A stretch of 64,000 nt of DNA, taken from positions 1 through 64,000 of the forward strand of contig NAVB01000344.1 in the NCBI GenBank assembly GCA_002179805.1. Direction: 5' to 3'. Below the pieces are notes generated by a model. It searched no databases. It worked only from the letters and a program-made list of their open reading frames with translations, and had not been told where the DNA came from. Both the position numbers and the translations under genes were made by a program. Of this stretch, positions 39,112-50,197 are shown piece by piece. The stretch is from Acanthamoeba lenticulata. Taxonomy: Eukaryota > Discosea > Longamoebia > Acanthamoebidae. Every line of letters begins with the position of its first letter. The first letter of the stretch is position 1.

Positions 39112-39553
39112 AGAGTTACGCTTCACACAAAGAACGAAACGACACTTTTGGCCTTCGCTTTCGTTTTTTCTTGTGCTGCAACTTCTTGGTGATGTTCACA
39201 GAAACGACCTCCGCAGCTGCGTGCTGGTGGTAGAGTGCTGGCGAAGGAGGTGAAGTGTCCGGGGAAATGACGACTTTGGCGGTGTGAATCCGCTAAAAAA
39301 CGTGGCAAAGAGCCCACGGAGCACAGGGCGGGGGGTTAGGCGATGGTAGTCGAGTCACCCTCCGCTAAATTTCAAGCCAATTCGTCACCTACCCTCCGCT
39401 TCAGCAGGCGTTTCTCGTGGCGTTGCGGGTTCTTCCATCTACAAATACTGCCACTTGTGTCTGCACCACCAACAACTCCAAACCCGCAAGCTCTTGCACC
39501 TACGCCAGCCACTCGTATCGCCAGCCGAGTATCACATACACACACACACAGAG
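39112..39553. other. Intergenic region with no clear gene
   Basis: It contains the 3' flank of the prenyl synthase gene and the promoter and leader of the next gene. A frame upstream of ATG 39554 stays open to about 39455 but has no ATG. A (CA)n run lies at 39538-39550 just before the start codon. Confidence 0.4.
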
Positions 39554-40234
39554 ATGAAGCTTGTTCCTGCATTGAGGCTTACGAGAAGCGAGAACGTGCA
39601 CTACAACTGGGGAAGCGAAGAAGAACTGGACTTTGGATCGGGCAAAAACGGCAGCCGCAGCCCAAGGAGCAACAACGATGACCGCCTCCCCTCGCCCGTC
39701 CAAAACTATGGCGCGCTGAAGATGAAGTCGAAGAGCCTCATGAGTCATCTCATCTCGCCGCGTCCTTACTCCAAGGCCAAGCTCGAAGACGACGACGACT
39801 TCCAGGAGCAACGCCACCAACCTGCTCATGTCTCTCCGAGGCACGGCGGCTACAGCGAGCCCGACCAAGCGTGGCTTGGCTTTGAGGAGCAGCCTTCGGA
39901 GGCTTTCGTTGAGCGGCGCAAGCACCAGCAAGCGGCGGCCATCGAATACTACATGAAGAACGGAATGGACCAGCACGTGGAGACGCAGGAAGAGCTGGCG
40001 CGCATGGCAGGCCCCAAGGTCATCCGAGCTGACGAGGCGTACAACCCCGAGGCTACCGGAGACGACGGCGAACAGGGGCTCGTGTGGGTGCGACAAGAGC
40101 AGCGAAAGGCCGAGCGAGCGCGCTCGCTCAGCACCGGCGACAAGTACGATGCACCGCGAAAGGCCGTGTCCAAACCGCGCAAGCTGGGCAAGAAGAAGAA
40201 GGGCGATGATATGCCCATGCTCAAGTACTACTAG
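39554..40234 (+). CDS. Charged low-complexity protein of unknown function
   Basis: A single-exon frame of 226 residues from the first in-frame ATG, directly after a CA repeat. It is rich in Ser, Gln, Glu, Lys and Arg, with a possible conserved part (YYMKNGMDQHVETQEELARM) and a basic C-terminus (KPRKLGKKKKGDDMPMLKYY) that could act as a nuclear localisation signal. There are no membrane segments and no recognised domain. AATAAA occurs about 200 bases downstream. Codon use fits the neighbouring genes, so it is likely a real protein. Confidence 0.6.
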   Translation: MKLVPALRLTRSENVHYNWGSEEELDFGSGKNGSRSPRSNNDDRLPSPVQNYGALKMKSKSLMSHLISPRPYSKAKLEDDDDFQEQRHQPAHVSPRHGGYSEPDQAWLGFEEQPSEAFVERRKHQQAAAIEYYMKNGMDQHVETQEELARMAGPKVIRADEAYNPEATGDDGEQGLVWVRQEQRKAERARSLSTGDKYDAPRKAVSKPRKLGKKKKGDDMPMLKYY

Positions 40235-40513
40235 CTTCGAAAAGCTGGTAGCGGCGGTTCGATGTATGATGTACAAAGTGTTTTGATATATGGCCAGAGA
40301 TGTTGGCCTTGAAACAAGAAGTAAGCAGCACAGCTGACTTTCATGCAAGTGCCCTTAAGTGAAGAAACAGAATTGTACAGAGGAGACTGCCGTGACGAGA
40401 AGAAGCCAGAGCTTCTTGAAGGCTCCCAACAACAAAAATAAATAATAACAACAACAAGAGGAGGGGCCAGCCAGAAGAGGAGTCGCGCTTGAGATAACAC
40501 AAAGGAGGAGCTT

Positions 40514-43500
40514 CTACACGTTGTGGAGGTCGCGTTTGGCCGTGATGCGATCCTTCCGCCCTCGCACGGTCGCATAGACGAGGAAGACCACGACGCCCAC
40601 CACCAGGAAGTAGGGCACGATGTAGCCATCCAGGTTGTCTGTGACGTACGTCCCCCAGCCCGACAGTATTAGTTCGTGTTATCGCTGCTGCTGGTGGGAC
40701 ATCATCTGCAAGTACCTCGTATGAGCGCGGCGTCGGGCCCGATGTTGTCGCTCAAGATGAAGCCGTCATCGTCCAGGTCTGTGCTCAACGTTGCAGGATC
40801 CTGCATCATGAAGTGAGGGGGACAGCGCTTGTCAAACCACCATAAACAAAAGAATAAGAATAAGAATAATAAAAGGAGCACGATGACGGACCTCCCAAGT
40901 GATGGTGACGACGTGGTCCTCCTTCTTGAACTTGGCGTACTCGCGAGTATCGCACTGGGGCATCCGGTAGACGGCCCGATTGTCGAGCACCCGCGAGAAC
41001 TTCTTTAGGTCGTTCTCGGCATAGGGCAAGCGGTTCGGGGGCACCAGGTGATTCGACACGTAGTCGCTCTGGTCCAGGTTCATCATCGACTCACCGCCTG
41101 GCCAAGTCACCGCCACCATCACAATCAGCGTCATTACCGTCGTCCATCGTCTACCTCACTGCTATGGTGGTGGTGGTTGTGTCGTGTATGAAGGTGACGG
41201 AGAGCAGTACTGAAGACGGTCTCGTCGATGAGGCCCTTGCTCGTGTACTGGAGGACCTTGCCCAGAAGCCAGAAGCAGGGCGTTTGCTGGTGAGCCGTGT
41301 CGAGGCACGACGAGTCGCCAAAGACCGCGATCCGCCCACCGTGCGTGTTGGTCGCGTTGAATCGCCGCATGGACAGCCTGTCCAAGGAGCGCCAGGTGAG
41401 CGCGCCTGCGCTAGGGCCTTGATGGGCGCCAACCGAGGGACGAAGAGAAGATTTGGGTGGGGGGGGGGGGGCGTGCGTACAGGCCGAGAATGGGAACGGT
41501 CTCCTTGACGTTGCGGGAGCGAAGTACGTCCTCCGTCTGGTCGTTCAGGGTGGCACTCACGAGCGTGCCGCCCCGCGGGAACGACGCGATGGCCGCTCCC
41601 GATGCGAACTGTCCGGCGACCCCCCAAAAGCACAGATTTAAGAGAGAGAAACTCGAATCGGGAGGCGGACAAGGACGAAGAGAGGTGAAAGCGGGAAAGG
41701 ACGGGTACGTACGGTGGCCTGGTTTTCGGGGTGGCCCATCGGCCCGATCTCCCCGTCAAAGATGCGGTCGCCAAACTGAATCCGCCAGGAGACCAGCAGG
41801 TCGTTCAATGCCGGCACGTTGGCACCCCTGTAATGATTGTTGTTGATCCCCACCCACCACCACCAAACACGACAGGAGATCGTGGTGAGCATGATTCTCT
41901 TTCTTCGCAATCCCCCGCAAAGTGGTAACGATGGTGCGGGGAGGGAAGGAAAGTACCCGGTGGCGGGGGTCCACCACTGCTTGGTGTTTTCGTCAAAGAA
42001 CTTGATCTTGCGCATGACGTCGACATTGTACCAGTCGGCGAACAGGGCCACCGAGAGCCCCCGCTCCTCCACGTCCTACCCACCGCCGTCGCACGTCAGT
42101 CCACCACGCCTGCCTGGCCCGCTGCCTGGCCTCCGCTGCGTGCAAGAGTGAGGAGGAACCTGGCGCAGCTTGTGGAGCTCCTCGGGGAAGTACTCCTCCT
42201 CGAGGTCGACCAGGAGGAGCGTCCCATAGTGGGAGGCGTTGAAGCAGGTGAAGGGCACGCCGAGCACCTCCACAAAGTAGCCCTGCGCCCGCAGGTAGGA
42301 GTACATGTCCCGCAGGTTCGTGTGGATGTGGTCTCCGTTCCAGTCAAACGGTTCATTCTGCCGCCCGCCCGCCGACGTGTGAGCCCCTGGCAAGGTTTTT
42401 TCCACGGCTGGGGGAAGGTGGGCACCTTGACCCAGAGGGCGTCACGCGGGAAGTAGCCCGACGGATAGCGCAGGTTGTGGAACTGGTCAAAGAGCACGCG
42501 CTTCTCGCGTGGCGGCGTCGGGATGATTCGTACGCGCAGAGGCACTTCAATCACGCTTACGCGCTCACGACTCTCGCCTGGATCGGGGAAAAATTAATAA
42601 TATATATATATATATAAATATAAATATTAAAAAATGAACAAACACCGAACAATGAAGACGGCGATAGAGGGGGAAAAACGAAAGGAGTACCAGGTCCGGC
42701 GGGCGAGGAGATGGTGACGGAGATGACGCCCTCGGCCTCGCCGTCAAAGTCCTTGGCCTCCTCGCCGGCCTTGACGTAGATCGCGAGCCAGCCGGTCCAC
42801 GGCCAAATGCGCTCCGGGTACGCGAACGACAGCTGCAATCCAAAATATAAATAAATAAAAACAAATACACGAAAACGAGCCGCAGGAAGGAAGCGTACTT
42901 CGAGAAGGTGGCCGTTCTTGCCCTGCTTCCACTGAGGCATGCCGACGACCTTGCCCACGACGCCCATGCCATTGAGGATGGTGGCGTTGACCATGAGCGG
43001 CATGGCCGTGTGGTAGAGGGGCTGCGTGCAGTAGGGCCACATGTAGGGGCAATTGGTTAGGTCCAGCGCCTTGGGGATGATCGACGCCCGGGGCTTGTAG
43101 TCCTGCAGGATCCGATAGGCGCCGAGCAGGTTGAGCTTTCCGAAGCCCTGCTCGAAGATGTTGGCTTCATCAAGGCGTTCGGCTGACTCGACCAGGGCCT
43201 GCTTCATCGAGGCCGGATTGATGACGTCCCATCGCACACTCTCCGGCACGGTCGAGGCCAGCAGCGCCACTGCGCCCGCCACCTGTGTCCAGTCAGGCCC
43301 CCGCCCACCCGCCCAGCGACGTGGTGAGCCCACTCGTGCATACAAGCAGGCCGCAGAGTCGCGAGCAACGTACGACAGGCGACGCGACGCTCGTGCCCGA
43401 GAGCGAGCGGCAACCGCCGTAGACCCGCGAGCCTGACACGCCCTTGCCTAAAGCCAGTCCCCCCCCAAGCTGGCGGTTAATGGAGGATCCGATGAAGGGA

Positions 43501-45184
43501 GGAGAGGGGGCGGTGAACCGTAGGCGACAATGTCGGGTTTCACGCGGCCGTAGCCGTTGGGGAGCTCCCAGGTGGTCATGCCCCGCGACGAAAAGGCCGC
43601 GATCTTGTCACGGTAAGTGATGCCGCCCACGCCGATGACGTCGTTCTGGTCGGCCGGATTGTTGAGCGTTCTGTGAGAGATGGTGAGCAGTGAGCATCAA
43701 CGCTGCATCGGTACTGTAGAAGGTTGAAGGGGCGCACCCATAGAGCGGACCATCGTTGCCAATGGCGGAAACGATGATGACGTTGTTGGCGCTCATTTCC
43801 CAGACCTTTTCAATGAAGGGGAGGTCCATGAAGTCCGGGCCTCCAATGCTGAGGTTGAGAATGTTCATCTTGGTGTGGATCGCGTAGTTGAAGGCATCCA
43901 GGAACCATGACGTGTACGACACTGGTTGGAACAACATCAACATCAATAACAGCAGGGCAGGTGAGTCACCAACGACGGAATCAAGTTGCTTGAAGGGACA
44001 TTGGTTTTGGGATAAAGACCTCGATCGTTGGTGAAGACGCGGAAAACGTGAATGTCGACGTCAGGCGCGAAGCCCAGGCACTCGCTCTGGCTGGCAATCA
44101 CGCCGGCAACAAAGGTCCCGTGGCCGAGTCCGTCATCCAGCGTGCTTTCATCGGTCCAGTTGGTCCGCTCCCGTATGTGGCGGAAGTGCGGGTGGTCCTT
44201 GCGCAGGCCCGTGTCGAAGATGGCGATCTTGACACCCTTACCTGCTCGACGCATGTGGTAAAATGTGATGAGGCCTCGATTGCTCGGAGGGAGGACTTGG
44301 GGAGGAGGTAGTACCAGAGAAGCCGCGATCCCAGAGGGAGTCGGCTTTAAACAGGTGCGGGACTTGGATCAGCGACGAATGAAGCCGCCGCATGGTGGAC
44401 GTGGAGAAACCCTCCTCCTCCGAGAAGGACGAGTGCTTCCTATAACAAGCAGACGATATATAATGAGGTAGGAAAGTGAGGTAAAGGTAGGTAGAGGAGA
44501 GATTCATACCGTCCTTTGACCTCGATGGAAAAGGGGTCGAAGGAGAAGGCCTGAGCATCCTCCCGGTCATCCTCATTTTCCTCCTCGGCGCTGAGCACGT
44601 TGACGAAGCGCCTCTGGGGGATGACGTGCTTTACGGCCGTATGCCGGGACAGTGGCCTAAGAAAGGCGTCGGGCACGCTCTGCCCAGGAAGGGGCGCGAC
44701 CTGGTCGGCATGCAAGTGCCATACGGCGCAACACGATCGGCATGCAACCAAGAGAACAAGAGGAGGGAGACGAGAAGGCTGAACAAGAGGAGAGCACCTT
44801 GATAAGGGCAAAATCGCTCGGCAGCGATTGGCTTGGATTTGTGCGTTCAACATACTGCCAGTTCACGAGCTTCCCCAGAATGCGACCAATTAGGCTCTTG
44901 TGCTGGCTTTGTGACATGTATCTCTTGAAAATAACCAAAAATTCTGGAAAAAAAAAGGGATGTCATTGCTTGGCTAAAGGCAGACAAAAAAGATCGGGGG
45001 TACCATTCTCCACAATTGAAGCTTTTACGGTCACGTGGACAGCCGAGTCGGCTTCAGAACCCAAGAGTGAGGTAGTGGCATTGAGAGGAAGAAAGGGCAA
45101 ATTGGTATTACTCGCTGGTACTCCATGCACGATGCATAACAAGAGGACCGCGGTAATGGGCAGCAGAAGCGAAGCTGCTTGCAT
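40514..45184 (-). CDS. MBTPS1: Site-1 protease (MBTPS1), subtilisin family
   Basis: A Golgi membrane serine protease that makes the first cut in SREBP- and ATF6-type precursors and processes lysosomal enzyme phosphotransferase in animals. ATG 45184 opens a signal peptide ([20 protein letters not shown]). The pro-region ([17 protein letters not shown]) precedes the catalytic domain with all triad residues: Asp in [10 protein letters not shown], His in [16 protein letters not shown], Ser in [19 protein letters not shown]. The long S1P-specific middle region follows ([74 protein letters not shown]). One C-terminal membrane helix ([20 protein letters not shown]) and a short basic cytosolic tail complete it, stop 40514-40516. 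Introns are many and short; one has a TA repeat. Confidence 0.92.
42601..42616 (+). repeat. (TA)8 microsatellite in intron
   Basis: A TA-dinucleotide run within an AT-rich intron of the site-1 protease gene, in contrast to the GC-rich exons. Confidence 0.85.
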
Positions 45185-45501
45185 TCGATGCAAGTGGAGG
45201 GCCCAAAAAGCCTCAAGGGCGACTAATTCAATTCGGCCAGGCTGTAGGAGCACACAGCACAACCACCATCACCCAGCTTTCACCGACGCGGTTTGCGAAT
45301 GGAGTAATTCAGCGCTTAATCTCGCCCCACAAACAACTGGGGTGAAATTTCGCTGCCGGCACGCACAGCCAAAGGAAAGAAGCAGGAGAGGAAAGAGACC
45401 TTTCAAACACCTTTCTTGTCGACTTTCCTTTTTAGTCACTCTGGCAAACTGTCCTCCCGTGAAGCGGGACAGGGCCTGGTATCGTTCTCCCCGCACAGAC
45501 A
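45185..45501. other. Divergent promoter region
   Basis: Shared upstream region of the site-1 protease (-) and the small secreted protein (+). No TATA box is obvious. The last 80 bases before ATG 45502 are pyrimidine-rich, as expected near a strong start site. No further gene is seen. Confidence 0.4.
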
Positions 45502-45999
45502 ATGAAGCTCGCTATCTTCTGTGTCGTCCTCTTTTTTGCTCTGGTTAATGCCGATAGCGTTCAGTTCGCTCTCCAGATGACGGGTCAGTGCCAGACCGAC
45601 GTTGGAGCCTGCTCCCTGAAGGGTAACTCGCAGTCTGTCACCACCACTGTCTCGGCCTCCACCGACGCTGTGACCTTCAGCGTCAAGCCTGTGCTTGGAA
45701 CCTTCGCCACGCTGAACGCCGTCCTCTCTTCGGCTGATCGCCTTGGTCTTGCTGATATGTCGTTCGGAACTCACCTTTCCCGCAACCACACCCTGAACTT
45801 CATTGCCTTTGGTCCCGAAGCTGTTGTTCCCGGCGGCTCGCCCAGCACCTATGTGCGCAGCGGTTCCTACAAGGTGCTCGGTGGCACTGGTGCCTTTGAC
45901 GGTGCTACGGGCGCTGTTGCCTACACCTTCATTGTTGACACTGCCAGCGGCGACGCCCAGGCCTTCACTCACGGCCACATCTTCCCCAAGGCTCAATAG
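45502..45999 (+). CDS. Small secreted beta-barrel-like protein
   Basis: A single-exon, 165-residue protein with a clear signal peptide (KLAIFCVVLFFALVNA, cleavage before DS). The mature part is rich in Thr, Ser, Val, Gly and Ala in alternating strand-like patterns. Near the end, GSYKVLGGTGAFDGATGAV resembles the GGTGxFxGAxG turn common to allene oxide cyclase and dirigent barrels, so a small lipocalin-like barrel is possible. One N-glycosylation site (NHT) and two cysteines (CQTDVGAC) are present. Codons are extremely biased to C/G and the gene has no intron, which suggests high expression. Function is unknown; the fold is an inference from one motif. Confidence 0.8.
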   Translation: MKLAIFCVVLFFALVNADSVQFALQMTGQCQTDVGACSLKGNSQSVTTTVSASTDAVTFSVKPVLGTFATLNAVLSSADRLGLADMSFGTHLSRNHTLNFIAFGPEAVVPGGSPSTYVRSGSYKVLGGTGAFDGATGAVAYTFIVDTASGDAQAFTHGHIFPKAQ

Positions 46000-46096
46000 A
46001 CCACCCCAATAAACCTGTTACTTGGCCAAGTCTTTTGCGCAAGTTATTGTGAACAATGAAGAGTACAATGTGGATCTGTTTTTACGAGTAGCGCTT

Positions 46097-47852
46097 TCAA
46101 AGGGGCTGCGGTAACGCCACAGAGCTGCATCCGCTCAGTACCCGCTTCCTTGCGACAAACCAGAGCGCATTCCGGAACACGATACCGACGTCTGTCGAGC
46201 TCTCGTACCAGCCGGACTCCTTCTTACTCTTGGCCACCGGGAACAGGTTGATGTACACTGTGGAGCCCCACTTGGCGTCCTCGTCGTCACCGTCGCTGCT
46301 GCTGGCAGCGTTTTGCCTGTTGGCCTCCGAATCCAATAGCACGACAAAAGGGACGCCGTCACCTGCACGGGGGCGGCATCATGCGTGGGCGTGAATCACA
46401 GCGTGAGCACTTTGGCAATCGCGGACGCGCCTCCAAGCGCTGGTCAGCTCCGAGATGTACCGTAGTACGCGATGGTAACAGCTCCTTTGGTCAAGGGAGC
46501 TTCGCAGCGATTGTCACGAGCGATGGTGATGTCAGCAACGCCTCGCATGATCGGGTGGTCGTCCTTGTAGGACCCCAAATACTTGCCCAGGTCCCACTGT
46601 ACCGCGAGACGTGGATTACAATCGTCACCTATGTGAGTGTCCCTTCTCGAGGTGCCAGCACCTTAGTTTATGAAGAGGAGGACATCGGTACGTTCTTGGA
46701 ACCGGAGCCGTAGTCAGAGCTGGCCATTGGATACAGGACCTGCGACCACTTGCCGTGGAGCTCGTTGCACTCCAGGTAGGAGTAGCAGCCCATCACCAGC
46801 CCGCCTCCGTCCCGCAAAAAATTGTAGAGCATGTCCCCCATTTTGATCTGCGCGCGGTCAGGCGGCGGCCACGGAGGGAGATCACCATCACGATCGCCGC
46901 CTACGTACTGAGTTCTCAGTGGTGGGGGCCGTGGCGAAGAAGAGGAAGATAACACTGTAGTGTCGTATCTTCTCCCAGCTGAACTCGACGTATCGGTCGG
47001 TGGGATCCAGCTCCCCGTCCTCGCACTTGCGTTCCGCTGTTCTCTCGAGCGTCGATGGTGAGGAAAAAAAAAGAATAAGAACGTAGAAGAGCACCAACAA
47101 GTAGAAGACGGGCGTACGCGTGGCCGGCGTCTCCTCTTCGGTGCAGTCCGGATGGCAGATGTCCACAATCGGAATGCCCACTTTCTTCAGCTGGCGGTAA
47201 AGGTTGAGGTCGTAGCGCGAGCCGTACGCTTGATGCGCTGAGTGGTGTGCCATGATGAGCACCGAAAATGACTGCGTGCAAAGAGAACAAAGGTGAGGTG
47301 AGAAGTGCGGGTGACGGCCCAAAGTTGAGGTAGTATGGACAGTACCGCACGCTGGATAAACTCCTGTTTCCAGTCTATTGCGAGACCATCATTCAGTGCT
47401 TGATGAACGAGGCAGCGCGCGTGGAGTAGCCACGTGTCGTTGAAGGTGGGCCGTTTGTTTGCAGCCTGATCTCCTTCATCTTCAGTGACGCTCCTGCTCC
47501 TTGCCCGCAACTTGCCCAAGTTGGTTGAAGCTGCGGAGGAGAGTGATGCTAGGAGAGAGGTTTCTGCAGCGCCTTCGGCCTCCTTCGTGGTCTCAGCATT
47601 ATGTGCATTAAAGGCTGGATCATGGGCTCGGCTGCCATCTGTTGAAGGTCGCATTACGGCAAGACGAGGGGAAGCGAGTAGTCTCTTGAACAATCGTAGC
47701 CAGAGGTGCGGATTGGCATGAAGGCTATAGAGGTCCCTGCACAAGGGTGCAATGCAGCGGCACAAGTCCTGCGGCGAAAGATGCTCAACAATCATAAGCT
47801 GCAACTCGAGTGGCAGATCAAGAAAGGATAAAATCGGTGCTGGGTCCTCCAT
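46097..47852 (-). CDS. F-box protein with glutaminase-like C-terminal domain
   Basis: The N-terminus carries an F-box (FLDLPLELQLMIVEHLSPQD), which would bind Skp1 in an SCF ubiquitin ligase, followed by a second helical stretch and a Ser/Thr-rich linker. The C-terminal half, built from at least five exons, has alternating strands and helices: SFSVLIMAHHSAHQAYGSRY, LKKVGIPIVDICHPDC, MLYNFLRDGGGLVMGCYSY, LGSYKDDHPIMRGVADI, VPFVVLLDSEANRQ, STDVGIVFRNALWFVARK. This layout resembles class-I glutamine-amidotransferase-like domains that lack catalysis and often recognise substrates; I saw no convincing Cys-His pair. Ends at 46097-46099. The F-box is secure; the second domain is tentative. Confidence 0.75.
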
Positions 47853-48250
47853 TTTGCTGCCAGCACCTCAACAAGTCAGGATCCAACAAAATCAGTGCTT
47901 GCGTGCCGCAAATGCCACGCATGGCACACATTCTCTTATGCCAGTTTTCGTGTGGTGCTCCAGAAATAAACCATACACATGCCTGGTTGATTGGGTGTAG
48001 CCCTGATAGTGACAGCTGCTATCTCGGGGTAAGGGCAGGCTCCGAGTTTCAGACGAGGTGCACACGCTCTTCTTCGCGAAAACTCGAAGGAAGCACAAGC
48101 GATGAAGCGGTTTGAGCGATTGAGTGGCTGGGAGAAAAGAGCGAAAACGAGCAACGAGCCTTTTGTCGTGTAACTCGCTCGCGCCCTGTCCATAAAGTCC
48201 TTGCGGCGCCGGTCCTAAATCTTTCTCCCACAGCTCCTGCAAGCAGCATC
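47853..48250. other. Divergent promoter region
   Basis: About 400 bases between the start codons of the F-box gene and the DUSP-UBL gene. No convincing frame, RNA gene or repeat is seen. Confidence 0.4.
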
Positions 48251-49330
48251 ATGCTACACACTCTCCCTGCGGACGTCATGGATGTGGAGCACACCTCCTC
48301 TTCACACGCTTCGGCTGACTCGTCTTTGGCTCGCCTTCGCCGCTTCAGCAGCCCCGCTACATCGAACCCGGCGTCCTCGGTTCCCACCACCTTTCCCGCG
48401 GCTCCTTCGCGCGATGAGGAAAGGGATTTCATCCTCAACGTGATGTCCGAGCGCCTTCGCCCTCACCAGACATGCTTCATCATTTCCATCGGCTGGTGGA
48501 ATGCTTGGAAGGCCTACGTGGGCCTTGCCGAAGATCCTTCACAAGCTCCATCCCTCTCTTCCCCTCGGCCCGGTCCCATCAACAATTTGCCTCTATGCCC
48601 CAACAAGGGGTGTCCTACCCTCATGGAGCTTTGTGCCCTCCGCGTTCTGGCCATGAAGAAGAAGACTGGGGTTGGTGCCAGCTGTACTGCGGAACCACAG
48701 CTCAACCTCGACGTCGAGGAGTACCTGGACAATTTTGACAAGACCCTCCTACGTCGTGCCCTGTGCCGCTCGCGCGAAATGAAGCCCGGCCTGGTCGAGG
48801 GCAAGGACTGCGTCGCGGTGCCCACCCTCGCCTGGAAGGCCTTCCACTCGTGGTATGGCGGCGGTCCGGTCATCCCTCGGCCCGTCATCGGCGTCGGCCT
48901 CCGACAGCGCTTGCAAGTCGAGCTCTACCCGATCACTCTACTCGTGGTGCCAGTCAACAGTGGCCGCTCGGCTGACAAGGAGACCCACCGCTTCACCTTC
49001 TCGCCGCACGACCAAGTCAAGACCGTGCGCCGAACAGTGTGCGGCCGCTTCCTGGTCCCTCCGCACAAAGTGGACCTCTTCTGGCACTTGCCCGGCGCCG
49101 AAGCCGAGCATCTTTCCAACCTCGACCTCACCCTGGGCCACGTTGGTCTCAACGACGGATGCCTCGTGTCCCTCCAGCGCGCCGCCCACTTCCACCCTAC
49201 ATTGGGCACCCCTGCGTTCTTGGCCACCCCAGCCACGGCGCACCAGGCGTACCCGGTTCCGACTCCTCAGCTTCCGCAGAATGCTGACGACAACGCGCGG
49301 CCTCTGGCCTCGCCCGCCCAGCCCTTGTAA
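48251..49330 (+). CDS. DUSP-UBL protein without ubiquitin protease domain
   Basis: A single-exon, 359-residue protein. After a Ser/Pro-rich start, a DUSP domain is visible (CFIISIGWWNAWKAYVG ... SPRPGPINNLPLCP), then a helical part and the second half of the unit (VAVPTLAWKAFHSWYGGGP, IPRPVIGVGL). A ubiquitin-like domain of the USP4/15 type follows (VELYPITLLVVP, THRFTFSPHDQVKTVRR, LTLGHVGLNDGCLVSLQ). In USP4, USP11 and USP15 these domains lead into a Cys-His protease. Here the protein ends in a Pro/Ala-rich tail and TAA 49328-49330, with a minus-strand gene beginning 115 bases later, so no protease can follow. It may act as an adaptor or decoy for USP partners. Confidence 0.78.
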   Translation: MLHTLPADVMDVEHTSSSHASADSSLARLRRFSSPATSNPASSVPTTFPAAPSRDEERDFILNVMSERLRPHQTCFIISIGWWNAWKAYVGLAEDPSQAPSLSSPRPGPINNLPLCPNKGCPTLMELCALRVLAMKKKTGVGASCTAEPQLNLDVEEYLDNFDKTLLRRALCRSREMKPGLVEGKDCVAVPTLAWKAFHSWYGGGPVIPRPVIGVGLRQRLQVELYPITLLVVPVNSGRSADKETHRFTFSPHDQVKTVRRTVCGRFLVPPHKVDLFWHLPGAEAEHLSNLDLTLGHVGLNDGCLVSLQRAAHFHPTLGTPAFLATPATAHQAYPVPTPQLPQNADDNARPLASPAQPL

Positions 49331-49444
49331 AGTGTTTACTTGGCTCCTCTTCTCCTTCCTGTCCGCTGTTTATGATATAAATGGCCTCGTTCTTTTCAAC
49401 TTCGTCGCCCAAAGCCCTTCGTTCTTGCGCGCAGCACCTTTACT

Positions 49445-50027
49445 CTAGGGTTCAGCAAGAGTTTCGTCGGTAGCGGCCTCTTGGATGACGCTGAACAGGG
49501 CGAGCGTGCTGCGGCGGATGAAGTCCAAGTGCTTCGCAAGCTCGTAGTTCTCCATGTACACCTGATGCAAGCCTTCGGGCGACTGAGCACCTTTCCGAAA
49601 CGCGTAAGAGCGAGGTGAAGCGTACTGCTAAGGAGGGCTTCACACTCGGCCGAGCGCTGACCGGCCATCTCTGTGAGCTGCGTCATACAAACCTCATAGA
49701 TGCCCTGCAGCTTCATGGTTGACTCTGCCGAGAGCCGAGCCGTTAGGACGACAGCTATGAGTGAATGGCGAGTAGGGAGAGAAGCAAACCTTCGAGTAGC
49801 GTCTCCCTCTTCTTCAAAATCTCTTGCGACTTCAGCTGAGCGGTCGATACGACCTGGGGAAGCTCCTTTGTTTGGCTCTCTTGGGCTTGGGGGCTTTCGA
49901 TGCGCGCCTTCTTGCCACCATGCTCATACTCGACCACCTCAACGTTCGTAGCCTGTCCAACGTTAACCCAGCTACACAACAAGGCCTAAGCGAAGGGCTG
50001 CGACGAACCTCGTTACAAGCCTCCATG
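49445..50027 (-). CDS. Small helical protein of unknown function
   Basis: Four exons with phase-compatible GT-AG introns give about 140 residues. It starts MEACNE, then TNVEVVEYEHGGKKARIES, a Gln/Glu/Lys-rich segment (STAQLKSQEILKKRETLLEE), an amphipathic part (MKLQGIYEVCMTQLTEMAG) and a C-terminal helix (VYMENYELAKHLDFIRRSTL) ending LAEP, TAG 49445-49447. It is mostly helical and may form coiled coils, like small subunits of large assemblies, but no family is recognised. The first intron acceptor was chosen so that the frame stays open; a different join is possible. Confidence 0.5.
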
Positions 50028-50197
50028 GTATGCTCTTGAACAAGAGTTGTTGGCTTGATGACTACTACTTGGCAGCTGCGACACAAACAACAAGTTTACA
50101 ACGCAGGCAAAAAAAGGACTTAGCGATTATAATTATGTGTTCTTTTACGTTTATGTGGCAATGAAAAGTTTACAGTGCTTTGACCTGGTCACTCAAC

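Noticed and set aside
45436..45996. Minus-strand frame of 186 codons
   Set aside because: It is the shadow of the highly biased secreted-protein gene on the plus strand.
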